From an uncultured Clostridia bacterium (lineage in GTDB: Bacteria > Bacillota > Clostridia > TANB77 > CAG-508): a stretch of 16,348 nucleotides of DNA. Below are positions 1 through 7,651 of this stretch, in pieces. The position numbers and the translations under genes are program-made. Numbering within the stretch: the stretch's first letter is position 1; each line of letters opens with the position of its first letter. The notes beneath the pieces are model-generated. The model was given only the letters and a program-made list of their open reading frames with translations. It was not told the origin of the DNA and ran no database searches. Where the stretch lies: NCBI GenBank assembly GCA_948664205.1, contig CAPNDH010000031.1, forward strand, positions 1 to 16,348, in the 5' to 3' direction.

Positions 1-38
1 TTTAGTACTACCATATTTTTCATATTTTGTATATCCAT
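1..38 (-). CDS. Start of a gene leaving the left edge, product unknown
   Basis: Only the first twelve codons are in the window, reading MDIQNMKNMVVL and then running off the edge. The start is supported by a GGAGG ribosome binding site at 46-50 with a 7-base spacer to the ATG at 36-38. It lies 63 bases downstream of the yyaC stop on the same strand, so it is probably the third gene of that small operon. I do not recognise the product from so few residues. Confidence 0.6.
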   Translation of the reverse strand, partial: MDIQNMKNMVVL

Positions 39-101
39 ATAAATTCCTCCTATGTTATAATTCATTTATATAGATTTTTTCCACTTTTTCTTTGTTTATA
101 C

Positions 102-656
102 TTACATTTTTATGATTGTTTCAAATATTCCCTCTGATACAATATCTGCTAACCTCATTACTCCATTTAGTGATATATTTTGTAGTGCTTTAAAGTTACA
201 TTTGGCTATTTTATAATCTTTTGCTACTACTGATTTTATGCTTATATCTCCTATTTCTATTTTATTTTTTTCTAATCCTTTCCCTAATATTGTTTTACTT
301 TTTTGTACAAATATTTTTCCTATGTTTTCTTCTTTTGAAAGTGCTGCATCTATTACTATGATTATTGATTTTTTATCTATATTTTGTATTACTCTATTTA
401 TATTTTCATAACTTAAATTTTGACTTAAACTTCCATATACATTTATATTTGAATAATTACAGTCTTTTAATTCTTTGCTTAATTTACTTCCTACTAGTGG
501 TCCAAAACAGTCTCCTGTAATTCTATCTGTTCCTACACATAAAAATGTTACTTCTATACATTTCTTTTCATTTTTTACTTTATTAAATATATAGCTAAAA
601 TCTGATACAAATTTTTCTTTTATATCTATATTTTCTATCTCTTCATAATTTAACAT
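102..656 (-). CDS. yyaC: YyaC/DUF1256 family sporulation-associated protein
   Basis: This 184-residue protein matches the YyaC family of endospore formers, which shares a fold with the germination protease GPR and hydrogenase maturation proteases. The diagnostic stretch is at residues 40-56, reading CVGTDRITGDCFGPLVG, followed by a hydrophobic strand IIIVIDAAL near residue 100, both typical of the family. Length agrees with family members of about 180-205 residues. A ribosome binding site AAAGGTGAT lies just before the ATG. The molecular role of YyaC is not established; a peptidase or spore-maturation role is inferred from the fold. It sits 55 bases downstream of an F-subunit-like gene and upstream of an edge-truncated gene, likely one transcription unit. 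Its presence is the main hint that the host forms spores. Confidence 0.88.
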   Translation of the reverse strand: MLNYEEIENIDIKEKFVSDFSYIFNKVKNEKKCIEVTFLCVGTDRITGDCFGPLVGSKLSKELKDCNYSNINVYGSLSQNLSYENINRVIQNIDKKSIIIVIDAALSKEENIGKIFVQKSKTILGKGLEKNKIEIGDISIKSVVAKDYKIAKCNFKALQNISLNGVMRLADIVSEGIFETIIKM

Positions 657-711
657 TTTTTATCACCTTTGCAATTTTGTATTTGTATATAAATATGCTA
701 TTATTATATTT

Positions 712-960
712 TTATACTCCTTTTCGTGGACTTATAATTATATTTATATCTTTATTATTCTGATATTTTTTTATAATGTCTTCTGAAAATCCTGCCACTT
801 CATTTGAAAGGACTATTGTTTTATAGTTGTCATTTACTAATTCTTGCATTTTATTATCTACTTCTTCTGGTCTTTCTATTTTGTATACATCCATTCCTAA
901 TCTTTCAGCTATTCTAAAGTCTTTATTGTCTTTTTCATATTTTATCCAAGATATCTTCAT
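712..960 (-). CDS. Small protein resembling V/A-type ATPase F subunit
   Basis: This is an 82-residue protein. Its pattern, an LGMDVYKIERPEE segment (residues 21-33), a central hydrophobic strand TIVLSNEVAG (48-57) and a final INIIISPRKG (72-81), resembles the small Rossmann-like F subunit of V/A-type ATPases, which has LG(F)DV..V..PEE, an I.IT.E.A strand and a closing II..P strand. No other ATPase subunit is nearby, so a role in a proton or sodium ATPase is doubtful. The resemblance was judged by eye and may reflect only a shared small alpha/beta fold. The start follows GGGTGAT with suitable spacing. It precedes yyaC by 55 bases, suggesting joint expression, perhaps during sporulation. That is inference. 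Confidence 0.5.
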   Translation of the reverse strand: MKISWIKYEKDNKDFRIAERLGMDVYKIERPEEVDNKMQELVNDNYKTIVLSNEVAGFSEDIIKKYQNNKDINIIISPRKGV

Positions 961-1010
961 ATTTTATCACCCATTTTTAGTGTTTCTTGTTTTTTTGTTT
1001 TTATGCACCA

Positions 1011-1043
1011 AAAAGGAAGCAATTTATATTATTGCTTCCTTTT
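1011..1043. terminator. Bidirectional hairpin overlapping the 3' end of the coiled-coil gene
   Basis: A perfect 13-bp inverted repeat (1011-1023 with 1031-1043) has a 7-base loop. The TAA stop of the minus-strand coiled-coil gene lies in the loop and one arm encodes its last residues, KEAI. The plus strand continues into a GTTTTTT run; the minus strand has five Ts at the stem foot. It separates the coiled-coil gene from the yyaC operon. Confidence 0.75.
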
Positions 1044-1485
1044 GTTTTTTGGTTTCAATTGGTATTATACATTCTAATTTTTCTACTCTTTTTTCTAGGT
1101 TTTCAATTGCTTTTGTATTTTTATAATTGGCTTCAAGGAATGATACTGTATTTTCGTAAATAGTATCAATCTTTTTGCCATATGAAAGTTCTATTTTTGC
1201 TACTGTCCTATTTATTCTATTTACTTCTTCTTTTAAGTTTATAAACTTAGTGTCTAGTTCATCTAATTTGATATCTATTTGCTTAAATTTAGCTGTAAAT
1301 TCTGACTTCATCTTTTTCATTTCATCTTGCATTACTTTCATATTGCCCTGTATTTCTTTGATATTTCCTTGCATTACTTCTATATTGCCTTGCATTACTT
1401 TTACGTTAGCTTGTATTTCTTTTATATCTTCTTTCATTCCTCTTGTAGTTTGTAAAAGTTCATTTAATATTTCTTCACTAGTCAT
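1024..1485 (-). CDS. Heptad-repeat coiled-coil protein, function unknown
   Basis: This 153-residue protein is almost entirely predicted helix. Residues 24-58 are five near-identical heptads of the type MQGNIEV/IQGNMKV, and the remainder (about 59-145) keeps a hydrophobic a/d pattern, as in FKQIDIKLDELDTKFINLKEEV. There is no signal peptide, membrane segment or catalytic motif, so a soluble, oligomeric, structural or scaffolding protein is likely. Similar short coiled-coil proteins are common in Clostridia without an assigned function. The ATG follows AGAAAGGAGAA with good spacing, and a promoter lies at 1597-1625. The DNA behind the heptads is a 21-bp tandem repeat, so copy number could vary between strains. 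The C-terminal codons are shared with the terminator stem. Confidence 0.75.
   Translation of the reverse strand: MTSEEILNELLQTTRGMKEDIKEIQANVKVMQGNIEVMQGNIKEIQGNMKVMQDEMKKMKSEFTAKFKQIDIKLDELDTKFINLKEEVNRINRTVAKIELSYGKKIDTIYENTVSFLEANYKNTKAIENLEKRVEKLECIIPIETKKQKEAII
1312..1416 (-). repeat. In-gene 21-bp tandem repeat encoding five heptads
   Basis: The segment encodes residues 24-58 of the coiled-coil protein as five 7-residue units (IQANVKV, MQGNIEV, MQGNIKE, IQGNMKV, MQDEMKK). The DNA shows the matching diverged 21-bp periodicity, with TTGCATTACTT recurring on the plus strand. Unit gain or loss would keep the frame. Confidence 0.75.
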
Positions 1486-1596
1486 TCTATTCTCCTTTCT
1501 GTATTATTTCTCCTGCTTCCTTTATAACTACTTATTATTCATATTTATTAATACTTGTATTTTTTTCTTATGTATTTCTCTAATTCCCCTATGCAT

Positions 1597-1625
1597 ATTA
1601 AATCACTTTTTACTTACTATGTCAA
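1597..1625 (-). promoter_or_regulatory. SigA-type promoter of the coiled-coil gene
   Basis: On the minus strand a consensus -35 TTGACA (1625-1620) is followed by a 17-base spacer and a -10 TTTAAT (1602-1597), which differs from TATAAT at one position. It lies about 110 bases upstream of the ATG at 1485, leaving a long AT-rich leader in which I see no clear structure. Confidence 0.6.
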
Positions 1626-1655
1626 CTAAAATTTTTTGACAAAATTCCTCATTTT

Positions 1656-2372
1656 TTATATTTTTTCTATCTCTTTTTTAGTCAAATATCTCCATTCTCC
1701 AACTTTTAAATCTTTAACATCTAAAAAACCTATCTTTGCCCTATGCAGTGCTAGTACTTTTTTCCCTACTGCTTCACACATCTTTCTTACCTGTCTATTT
1801 TTTCCTTCATGTATTGTTATTTGAATTCTTGAAATATTTTTTTCATTATCTATCTTTAGTATTTTTACTTTGGCAGGTTTCGTAATATAGTCCTCTACCT
1901 TAACACCATTTTCTAGTTCTTGTATTTGCGCTTTTTCTATTACTCCTCTTAAAGTTACATTATATGTTTTTTCTATTTCATGTTTTGGATGTGTTACTCT
2001 ATATATAAAGTCTCCATCATTTGTTAATATCAATGCCCCTGAAGTATACATATCTAGCCTTCCTACTGGAAGTAATTTTACTTTCGCTCCTTTTACTAAG
2101 TCAGTAACTATTTCTCTATTAAATTGATCTTTTACTGTTGTTACATATCCAATTGGTTTATTTAATAAAACATATACTTTTTCTTCTTCTGCTTTTACAG
2201 TTTTACCTTCATATTCTATCTTGTTAATAGCAGGATTTATTTTAGTTCCAAGTTCTGTAACTACTTTTCCATCTACTTTTACTTTACCTTCTAATATTGC
2301 CTCTTCAGCTTTTCTTCTTGATAATATTCCATTATTTGCAAGATATTTTTGAAGTCTTATTTCATTTTCCAT
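1656..2372 (-). CDS. rluB: 23S rRNA pseudouridine synthase, RluB/RsuA family
   Basis: The enzyme isomerises a uridine in rRNA to pseudouridine; RluB members act on 23S rRNA helix 89 near the peptidyl transferase centre. An S4 RNA-binding domain occupies residues 4-50 (RLQKYLANNGILSRRKAEEAI). It is followed by the fold-entry motif VLLNKPIGYVTT (68-79) and the catalytic motif GRLDMYTSGALIL (104-116), with Asp107 as the nucleophile. A later GKNRQVRKM motif is characteristic of the RsuA/RluB/RluE/RluF family. The length of 238 residues matches Bacillus-type RluB. The ATG follows GGAAGGATT. RluB over the 16S enzyme RsuA is favoured because Firmicutes usually carry RluB and the S4 domain is typical, but this is not decisive. 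Confidence 0.9.
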   Translation of the reverse strand: MENEIRLQKYLANNGILSRRKAEEAILEGKVKVDGKVVTELGTKINPAINKIEYEGKTVKAEEEKVYVLLNKPIGYVTTVKDQFNREIVTDLVKGAKVKLLPVGRLDMYTSGALILTNDGDFIYRVTHPKHEIEKTYNVTLRGVIEKAQIQELENGVKVEDYITKPAKVKILKIDNEKNISRIQITIHEGKNRQVRKMCEAVGKKVLALHRAKIGFLDVKDLKVGEWRYLTKKEIEKI

Positions 2373-2403
2373 ATTTTTAATCCTTCCATCTCATATTATA
2401 TAT

Positions 2404-2510
2404 ATGTAAGGTGGGGGCGCCGTCCACTGCCCACTCTTCAAAGAAATCACCTTAATATTATATTTAAGCAATTTATTTGAGGATTTGACGACTAATAGTC
2501 GCCCCTACAT
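2404..2510. repeat. Compact GC-richer intergenic repeat-like element
   Basis: This 107-bp stretch between rluB and the rluD-like gene is much richer in G and C than its flanks. Its ends are imperfect inverted repeats: ATGTAAGGTGGGGGCG at the left and CGCCCCTACAT at the right. Inside are a GTGGG/CCCAC pair (2411-2433), CTTAA/TTAAG and a tight CGACTA-A-TAGTCG palindrome (2489-2501). No open reading frame fits. The form resembles the small dispersed GTAGGGGCG-type intergenic elements I recall from Clostridia genomes (REP- or MITE-like). The recall is not verified and only one copy is in the window. Confidence 0.55.
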
Positions 2511-2579
2511 TTTTTTGATATCTCATTTATATATAACTAATATTCCCAAAAGTGATGTTATACCCATTTGGAAACGTCC

Positions 2580-3500
2580 CTAATTGGAACTTAGCTCTTC
2601 TAAAATTTTCGTAAAGTACCTTGGTAGTGGTGCTTCCAGGTTCATTTCTTTACTAGTTATTGGGTGTTTAAATTCTAGCTTTTTTGCGTGCAAGCATTGC
2701 CCCTCTACTTTGAATTCATTTTTACCATTTGAATATACGCTATCGCCTATTACTGGGTAGCCTATTTCTGCCATGTGTACTCTTATTTGGTGTGTTCTTC
2801 CTGTTTCTATTTTTATTTCTAATAGAGTGTATGAACCGTTATTTGTAGTATACCTTCCTAGTACTTTAAAGTGTGTTATTGCTTCTTTTCCATTTTTAGT
2901 AACTGCCATTTTCTTTCTGTCTTTTGTGCTTCTTCCTATTGGCATTTTTATTGTTGCTTCATTTTCTGGTACTACACCTCTTACCAGTGCTATATATGTT
3001 TTCTTTACTTCCCTGTTTTTTATTTGTTCACTCATTTTTATATGTGCTATATCATTTTTAGCAACTATTAATAAACCAGATGTGTCTTTATCTAGCCTAT
3101 GCACTATTCCTGGTCTTATTTCTCCGCCAATTCCTGAAAGGCTATCCTTACAGATTGCCATTATTGCATTTACTAATGTTCCATCTGGGTTTCCATTTGC
3201 AGGATGTACTACTAATCCTTTTGGTTTGTTTACTACTATAATATCAATATCTTCATATATTATATCTATTGGTATTTCTTGGGCTTTTAATTCTATTTCT
3301 TTTGGAGCTTCTATTTCTATTTCAATTTTATCATTTAGTGAAGGTTTATAAGATGCTTTTTGAACTTTTCCATTTACTGAAATTTTACCTTCTTCTAATA
3401 ATCTTTTTACTGTCATTCTAGATATTTCTGGTAAATTAGAACTTATATATGCATCTAAACGCATTCCCTCATTTTTTTCTACAATTAATGTTTTTTTCAT
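2580..3500 (-). CDS. rluD: RluA/RluD family 23S rRNA pseudouridine synthase
   Basis: This 306-residue enzyme forms pseudouridine in large-subunit rRNA; RluD itself modifies the helix 69 loop. An S4 domain is at residues 12-60 (MRLDAYISSNLPEISRMTVKRLLEEG). Next come VVNKPKGLVVHPA (89-101), the RluA-family catalytic motif GIVHRLDKDTSGLL (131-144) with Asp137 as nucleophile, and GRTHQIRVHMAEIGYPVIGD near residue 235. S4 plus HRLDKDTSG makes it RluD/RluC-like (Bacillus YlyB type). Substrate sites cannot be told from sequence alone. It begins 12 bases after the stop of the large membrane protein with only a modest AAAGGC ribosome binding site, so the two are probably co-transcribed and perhaps translationally coupled. 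Confidence 0.9.
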   Translation of the reverse strand: MKKTLIVEKNEGMRLDAYISSNLPEISRMTVKRLLEEGKISVNGKVQKASYKPSLNDKIEIEIEAPKEIELKAQEIPIDIIYEDIDIIVVNKPKGLVVHPANGNPDGTLVNAIMAICKDSLSGIGGEIRPGIVHRLDKDTSGLLIVAKNDIAHIKMSEQIKNREVKKTYIALVRGVVPENEATIKMPIGRSTKDRKKMAVTKNGKEAITHFKVLGRYTTNNGSYTLLEIKIETGRTHQIRVHMAEIGYPVIGDSVYSNGKNEFKVEGQCLHAKKLEFKHPITSKEMNLEAPLPRYFTKILEELSSN

Positions 3501-3512
3501 TCTTTTGCCTTT

Positions 3513-5237
3513 CTATTTATTTCTCTCATAAATCACAAAATTATCATCTGAATACAACTCTTTATAGTCTGAATTTCTTGATAAAAACATATTTAATTTG
3601 GCTTTTTTTACAACTATTGCATGTGTAATATCATATTCCTCAAATTTTGTTTCATAGTATGTTCCTATTGATGATATATTAATATAATCTGAGAAAATAT
3701 TTCTTCCTTCATATTTTCCTTCTTCATTTTTAGTTCCATTAAATTCTGGAGCATATAAATCTGCTCTTGAATCTATAAATACTGGTATTCCTCTAAATAA
3801 TAAATAACTTCCATAGTTATATTCATTATATAATCTTATATTTTCTACATCTAAATTTTCTAATATCCAGGTTGACGCTTCTACTGGATAACTTGATGAA
3901 TTTATATATTTATTATTCATTTTTGGTTTATAAATTGCAAATGCTACTAATATAACTATTGCTATTGTACAAATTCTTCCTATTATTGTGGTCATAAACT
4001 GTGTAAATTTTTTACAGCCTTCTGAATCATATTTTTCTGCTAAATATGTTAGTAGTTTAGCAAATATGAAACCTCCTATTAATATTAATAATGATATTTG
4101 CCTTCTTGACATGAATGCTAAATATATTAACCCTGTTATCATAAATAAATCTCTTAATTTTATTTTTGTATCTGTAAATATCATTATAATTAAGAATAAT
4201 GCTAATACCATCATTGTTGCCTTATCATTATATAAGGTTAATGGTAAATGTTCACTAATACTTGCTGTTGTATTACCTTGCATTGTTTTTACTAGGTATG
4301 TGTATGGTGTATCTCCTAGTGGTGTTAATAATCCTGTAAATGCGCATATTATCATGACTAGTAAAAGCCATAAAACTGCATTTTCTTTTCTTACTTTTAT
4401 TTTATATGGGTTTTCACGCAATCTTTTTCCTTTTTGTTTTATATCTTCAAGTTTTTCTTGTTCTAATATTAAGTTTTGTTTTGCTATTTCTAATTTTTGT
4501 TTTAATAGTTCTTGTTTTATTTCGTCTTTTTCTTTAGTTAATTTCTTTTCTAAATCTTTTATTATATTTTTCTTATTATATATTTTGAATCTTTGTATTA
4601 TGTTTTTATCTACAACCCAAGCTATTAAATATTCTGCTATATATGGTAAAAATAGTACAAAGAAAAATGGCCATACTGCTACATGTACATTTGCTATTGC
4701 TATTGAAATTAATATTATTCCTAACAAGTACCATTTTTTCTTGCTTTCTAAGAAATTTTCTATAAATAAAATTGTTAGTGCAAACAATATGAATGTTACT
4801 AGCTGTGCTCTTGCTGCAATGAAATCTTTTAACAAATACATAGCAAACATTGTTATAAAAAAAGATACTAGTTTATTTTTAGTTAGTTTATTATTTATAC
4901 AATATAGTAATATTCCTAATATGCTAGCAAGTATTATTGTAGATGTATATATAAATAACATTCCTCCATCTGGAAGCGAAGTTAATTCTCCTAAATGGTA
5001 TATTAAATATATTCCTGTATCATAAGCCCAGTGTGGGTATGTGTATGGTAGATCTTCATGCCATGAGAAGTGGTCTTCCATATCTATTCCATTATTCAGT
5101 ATTAACTCCCCTATTCTTATTGTATAGAATGTGTCATTTTGTAATGTTTTAGGGCATATTGCAAAGCAAAATATAATTATTGCAATAATTGCTAATACAT
5201 TAAATTTAATATTAATTTTCTTTTTTTCTGAATCCAT
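3513..5237 (-). CDS. Polytopic membrane protein, GT-C-like, with coiled-coil insert
   Basis: This 574-residue protein has about ten or more hydrophobic segments. After a first helix (about 13-30) comes an external loop with QNDTFYTIRIGELI and a FSW....YTYPHWAYDTGIYLIYHLG stretch. This arrangement is typical of a broad group of bacterial membrane proteins related to GT-C (lipid-linked sugar) glycosyltransferases, as is the C-terminal external domain reading LYNEYNYGSYLLFRGIPVFIDSRADLY. A transferase reaction is therefore possible but unproven, and the acidic residues of the first loop are only candidate catalytic residues. Unusually, residues 213-285 form a long charged coiled coil (KDLEKKLTKEKDEIKQELLK onward) placed between membrane helices, presumably cytoplasmic. 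The gene follows the terminator at 5275-5315 and leads into the rluD-like gene. An AGAGGT ribosome binding site precedes the ATG; no clear own promoter was found. Confidence 0.65.
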   Translation of the reverse strand: MDSEKKKINIKFNVLAIIAIIIFCFAICPKTLQNDTFYTIRIGELILNNGIDMEDHFSWHEDLPYTYPHWAYDTGIYLIYHLGELTSLPDGGMLFIYTSTIILASILGILLYCINNKLTKNKLVSFFITMFAMYLLKDFIAARAQLVTFILFALTILFIENFLESKKKWYLLGIILISIAIANVHVAVWPFFFVLFLPYIAEYLIAWVVDKNIIQRFKIYNKKNIIKDLEKKLTKEKDEIKQELLKQKLEIAKQNLILEQEKLEDIKQKGKRLRENPYKIKVRKENAVLWLLLVMIICAFTGLLTPLGDTPYTYLVKTMQGNTTASISEHLPLTLYNDKATMMVLALFLIIMIFTDTKIKLRDLFMITGLIYLAFMSRRQISLLILIGGFIFAKLLTYLAEKYDSEGCKKFTQFMTTIIGRICTIAIVILVAFAIYKPKMNNKYINSSSYPVEASTWILENLDVENIRLYNEYNYGSYLLFRGIPVFIDSRADLYAPEFNGTKNEEGKYEGRNIFSDYINISSIGTYYETKFEEYDITHAIVVKKAKLNMFLSRNSDYKELYSDDNFVIYERNK

Positions 5238-5274
5238 ATTTTTTACCTCTTCTATTATTTATTATGCTTGTATT

Positions 5275-5315
5275 ATATAATAAACACCTTGTTTAAAGCA
5301 AGGTGTTTATTATAT
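5275..5315. terminator. Strong bidirectional terminator downstream of cadA
   Basis: A perfect 17-bp inverted repeat (5275-5291 with 5299-5315) has a 7-base loop. It lies 20 bases beyond the restored cadA stop and upstream of the membrane protein gene, so it probably ends the cad operon. The T-rich tail is better on the plus strand (TATTTTTAAT) than on the minus strand. Confidence 0.75.
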
Positions 5316-5334
5316 TTTTAATACCAATATGAGA

Positions 5335-7214
5335 TTATTTTAGTATTCTCACACTATTTAATACTGTTAATAAACTAACCCCTGTGTCTGCTACTATTGC
5401 TAGCCATATTGGCGCTATTCCGAATGACTCCTAGTGTTAAAACAATAGCCTTTACTATTAGTGAGAATGCGATATTGAATTTTATTATTCTCATACTTTT
5501 CTTTGCTATTTTTATTATATTTGGTAGGTTTCCTATATTGTTTGATATTAGGAGTGCATCTGCACTACTTTCTGCTATTTCTGAGGCATCTCCCATTGCT
5601 ATTCCAAAGTCTGATTCTGCTAAAACTGGGCTATCATTTATTCCGTCTCCTATAAATATTACTTTTCCTTCTTCTTTTAGTTTTCTTACTTTATCTAGCT
5701 TTTGTTTTGGAAGTAGACCTGCAAATACTTTATTTATTCCTACTTTACTTGCTATTTTATTTGCACTTTCTTCGTTATCTCCTGTAAGCATTATTGTTTC
5801 AGTAATTCCTACCTTATTTAATTTTTGTGTTATTTCAAAGCTAGTTTCTCTTATTTCTTCTTTAAAAGTTATAACTGCTTCTACATTTCCATTTACTATT
5901 AAATAATTTGCATTTTTATTAGTTTGTTCTTTTATATTATTTTTTTCTAGCAATTTTTCATTCCCAAACAATACTTCTTTTCCTTCTATTTTTCCTTTAA
6001 CACCATATCCTGCAATCTCTTCATATTCATCTACAATTATTTTTAACTTTAATCCTTCACTTTCCACTTTTTGTTTAATTGCTGTGGATATTGGATGATT
6101 TGAATTTTTCTCAATAGCATACATATATTGTAATACTTTCGTTTCTTGCATATTTCCATTTAAATTTAGTTTATCTATTTGCATTTTTCCTGTTGTTATT
6201 GTTCCTGTTTTGTCAAATGCTACATATTTTGCCTTTGATAAATTTTCTATATGTTTGCTTCCTTTTATTATCATTCCTTTTTTTGAGACTTTTCCTATAC
6301 ATGAGAAGAACGCTAAAGGTACTGATATTACTATACTACATGGGCATGATGCTACTAAAAATACTAGTGACCTCATTATCCAAGTTTTAAATTCTTGTTT
6401 TAATATTAGTGGCATACATATTGCTATAATTATTGCTAAAACAATTACTATTGGTGTATATATTTTAGAAAATTTTGTTATAAAGTTTTCTGTTTTTCCT
6501 TTATTATTTGTTGCTTCATATACTAAGTCTACTATTTGAGATGCAGTTGAATTTTTGTAGTCCTTTTGTACTTCACATATTAAACTTCCGGTTTAAGTTT
6601 ATACTTCCTGATAGTATATTTTCATTTTCTTTTACATGTATAGGCATACTCTCTCCAGTTAAGCTCGACATATCAAGGTTTGCTGTTCCTTTTAAAATTT
6701 TACAGTCAAGTGGAACCATTTCTCCTGGCTTTATTATTATTTTTTCTCCTATTTTTACTTTTTCTACATTTACAACTTTTATATTTTCTTTTTCATCTAT
6801 TATATTAGCTGTTTTTGCTTTTATTTCAACTATACTTTTTATATTTCTATTTGAATTTTCTACTGCTTTTTCTTCTAAAAATTCTCCTAATCTAAATAAT
6901 AATACAACCATACAACTTTCTGGAAATTCGCCTAATACAAATGCTGCAATTACTGCAATTGTCATTAGGGTATCTTCTTCAAAGTTTAGTTTGAATATGT
7001 TTTTTATTCCTTCTATTATTAGTTCATAACCTGATAATATTATTACTAACAAATACCCCAGAGTTTTATAATTTCCTAGTATTGGTAGAAATGTTAGTAT
7101 AAATATTATAATTGAAGTTATATATAAAATTATATCTTTTTTATTTAACTTTTCTTCTGTTTCATTTTCCTTTGTATGGCAGTGGTCACAATGGTTACAA
7201 GTATGATTGTTCAT
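5335..7214 (-). pseudogene. cadA: Cd/Zn/Pb-exporting P1B-type ATPase, two frameshifts
   Basis: The gene encodes a heavy-metal efflux ATPase of the inner membrane that exports Cd(II), Zn(II) or Pb(II) at the cost of ATP. Seen motifs in the restored protein are TGES (186-189), the metal-site CPC (290-292), phosphorylation motif DKTGT (Asp334), HP (His373-Pro374) and GDGIND (522-527). There is no ferredoxin-like HMA domain; instead the N-terminus carries a Cys/His cluster, HTCNHCDHCH. The frame is broken twice. An extra base at 6590-6591 ends the first part at a TGA at 6573-6575. An extra base at 5422 replaces the last 26 residues with a short false tail; without it the protein continues GIAPIWLAIVADTGVS to a TAA at 5335. 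Removing exactly these two bases gives 626 codons. The start is set at the second ATG (7212-7214), because GGAGG at 7223-7227 lies 8 bases before it and after the first ATG. It is the second gene of the cadC operon. Decay, strain-level mutation or sequencing error are all possible. Confidence 0.9.
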
Positions 7215-7230
7215 TTTAATTACCTCCATT

Positions 7231-7596
7231 TTAATTTTTTTCTTCTCTTATGTGTTCTAACGCCATTGTTATTATTTTTTCTATATGTTCATCTTGCAGA
7301 CTGTAATATACTTGTTTTCCTTCTTTTCTATATTTGACTAATTTTGATGTTCTTAATAATTGTAATTGATGTGATACATTTGATTGTGTAAGACCCAAAA
7401 GTTCGCATAAGTCACATACACATAACTCGTTATTTAATATACTACATATTATTTTAAGCCTAGAACTATCTGCAAATAGTTTGAATATATCTGCCATTTC
7501 TATTATTTCATCAAAAGAAGGCTCATTACTTTTTACTTCTTTTATTTTATTATAATGTGGGCATTTCTCGTTACATACTAAATCTTTATCTTCCAT
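7231..7596 (-). CDS. cadC: CadC metal-sensing repressor (ArsR/SmtB family)
   Basis: This is a 121-residue winged-helix repressor that releases its operator when it binds Cd(II), Pb(II) or Zn(II). Both known sites of the CadC group are visible. The alpha3N cadmium site is Cys8, Cys12, Cys59 and Cys61 (the latter two in ELCVCD), each one position off the Cys7/11/58/60 of S. aureus pI258 CadC. The alpha5 zinc site is Asp102, His104, His115 and Glu118, again offset by one from D101/H103/H114/E117. The DNA-recognition helix is LTQSNVSHQLQLLRTSKLV (69-87). A GGAGAT ribosome binding site precedes the ATG. The stop lies 16 bases before the cadA start, so the pair is an operon under the operator at 7626-7651. 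Confidence 0.95.
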   Translation of the reverse strand: MEDKDLVCNEKCPHYNKIKEVKSNEPSFDEIIEMADIFKLFADSSRLKIICSILNNELCVCDLCELLGLTQSNVSHQLQLLRTSKLVKYRKEGKQVYYSLQDEHIEKIITMALEHIREEKN

Positions 7597-7625
7597 TTTT
7601 TATCTCCTTTTATTAATTATATATG

Positions 7626-7651
7626 AATATATGAATATTTATTCATATATT
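7626..7651. promoter_or_regulatory. Perfect 12-2-12 CadC/ArsR operator
   Basis: AATATATGAATA, two bases, then TATTCATATATT form a flawless 12-2-12 palindrome. This is the size and the TGAA...TTCA core known for ArsR/SmtB-family operators. It covers the -10 element of the cadC promoter, so bound CadC would block RNA polymerase and metal would relieve it (autoregulation). Confidence 0.9.

Noticed and set aside
712..960. Part of a V/A-type ATPase operon
   Set aside because: No subunit A, B, D, E, I or K is in the window, and the neighbours are yyaC and a coiled-coil gene.
3988..5025. Long plus-strand open frame of 345 residues opposite the large membrane protein
   Set aside because: It is the antisense shadow of the membrane protein gene. 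It lacks a ribosome binding site and its composition follows the opposite strand; other plus-strand frames opposite minus-strand genes were discarded for the same reason.
5375..6591. Programmed ribosomal frameshifting in cadA
   Set aside because: Neither site has a slippery heptamer, an internal Shine-Dalgarno or a downstream pseudoknot that I can see, and the second site lies near the C-terminus. Mutation or error is simpler.
7229..7231. First ATG of the cadA frame (7229) as the start codon
   Set aside because: The GGAGG that would bind the ribosome lies after this ATG and 8 bases before the second ATG at 7214, so the second one is the start.
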